A DNA stretch of 64,000 nucleotides from CAIWHR01 sp963726775 (GTDB lineage Bacteria > Pseudomonadota > Gammaproteobacteria > Burkholderiales > Casimicrobiaceae): NCBI GenBank assembly GCA_963726775.1, contig CAVSDL010000009.1, positions 434,001 to 498,000 on the forward strand, written 5' to 3'. The translations under genes were made by a program, and so were the position numbers. Positions 63,648 through 64,000 of the stretch are shown piece after piece. The notes beneath the pieces are model-generated. The model saw only the letters and a list, made by a program, of their open reading frames with translations. It was not told the DNA's origin and did no database searches. Within the stretch, counting starts at the first letter, position 1; each line of letters begins with the position of its first letter.

Positions 63648-63920
63648 TCAGTTTACAGCATCCTTCAGTGCTTTGCCAGCGCGAAACTTCGGCACTTTTG
63701 CGGCTCGAATGCGAATCGCCACGCCGGTGCGCGGATTGCGCCCCTGTCGCGCGGTACGCTTTCCGACATAGAACGAGCCGAAGCCCACCAGCGTGACAAT
63801 GTCGCCCTTTCTGAGCGAACCGGTGATCGAGTTAACTGTCGCATCCAGCGCACGCCCTGCGGCAGCCTTCGAGATGTCGGCATGCCTCGCGATCGCATCG
63901 ATCAGTTCGGACTTGTTCAC
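63648..63920 (-). CDS. hupB: DNA-binding protein HU-beta
   Basis: The 90-residue protein matches HU end to end: NKSELIDAIARHADISKAAA, LVGFGSFYVGKRTARQGRNP (the beta-arm start) and AAKVPKFRAGKALKDAVN. It bends and compacts DNA. The start is GTG at 63920 with AGGGGG upstream. It precedes the two tRNAs. Bases 63921-64000 hold only its upstream region. Confidence 0.96.
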   Translation of the reverse strand: MNKSELIDAIARHADISKAAAGRALDATVNSITGSLRKGDIVTLVGFGSFYVGKRTARQGRNPRTGVAIRIRAAKVPKFRAGKALKDAVN

Positions 63921-64000
63921 GGACGTCCCCCTAGTCAGAGCGGCGCCGCGCCCGGTTCAGTAGTGACCACGAGCGTGGAGTCGGGACAGCCGCGGACTTG

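Overview
The window is high-GC chromosomal DNA, read as Betaproteobacteria (order not resolvable from this window). Two things support this: the long minus-strand block rpsB-tsf-pyrH-frr-uppS-cdsA-dxr-rseP-bamA-skp-lpxD-fabZ-lpxA-lpxB-rnhB, and the hupB-tRNA-Val-tRNA-Asp-ppiD order at the right end. A PEP-CTERM surface protein, an SOS mutasome (imuB/dnaE2) and a rich periplasmic redox gene set suggest a free-living aerobe or facultative respirer.

Layout. 1-11 kb: the 3' part of imuB, a PEP-CTERM protein behind a perfect FNR-type box, a molybdopterin lipoprotein with a b-type cytochrome partner, a phosphoesterase lipoprotein, an M14 carboxypeptidase, and dnaE2 behind a LexA-like palindrome. 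imuB and dnaE2 together carry four related palindromic inserts (IR arms reading GGGTCRGACTCGA...), all in frame; this is the most striking feature of the window. 11.2-15.7 kb: an operon of flavin disulfide oxidoreductase, TVP38 membrane protein, ArsS-type radical SAM protein and a two-domain arsenosugar-type glycosyltransferase. 15.7-23.3 kb: a form II CO-dehydrogenase-like molybdenum hydroxylase (S-L-M order, AYRGAGR motif) with CoxD/CoxE/CoxG and XdhC helpers. 23.4-33.5 kb: a periplasmic oxidation region with diheme cytochrome c, PQQ dehydrogenase, ankyrin protein, cytochrome b561, TonB receptor, YVTN propeller, multicopper oxidase and an FAD oxidoreductase.

33.6-37.5 kb: SuhB, a short VOC protein, a PLP dehydratase and a split UxaA-family dehydratase. 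37.8-52.4 kb: the envelope/translation block listed above, all on the minus strand with many 1-8 bp gene overlaps; rseP carries a one-base frameshift that is either a pseudogene or a sequence error. 52.6-60.1 kb: YgfZ, NRDE protein, GNAT, LD-carboxypeptidase, TadA, a DUF2087 protein, GuaA and GuaB. 60.1-60.5 kb: a GC-rich degenerate repeat tract. 60.6-64 kb: a DUF4124 protein, PpiD, two tRNAs and HU.

Functionally, the left half is accessory metabolism (error-prone repair, metalloid chemistry, Mo-hydroxylase and PQQ/copper periplasmic oxidation) and the right half is core envelope biogenesis, translation and GMP synthesis.
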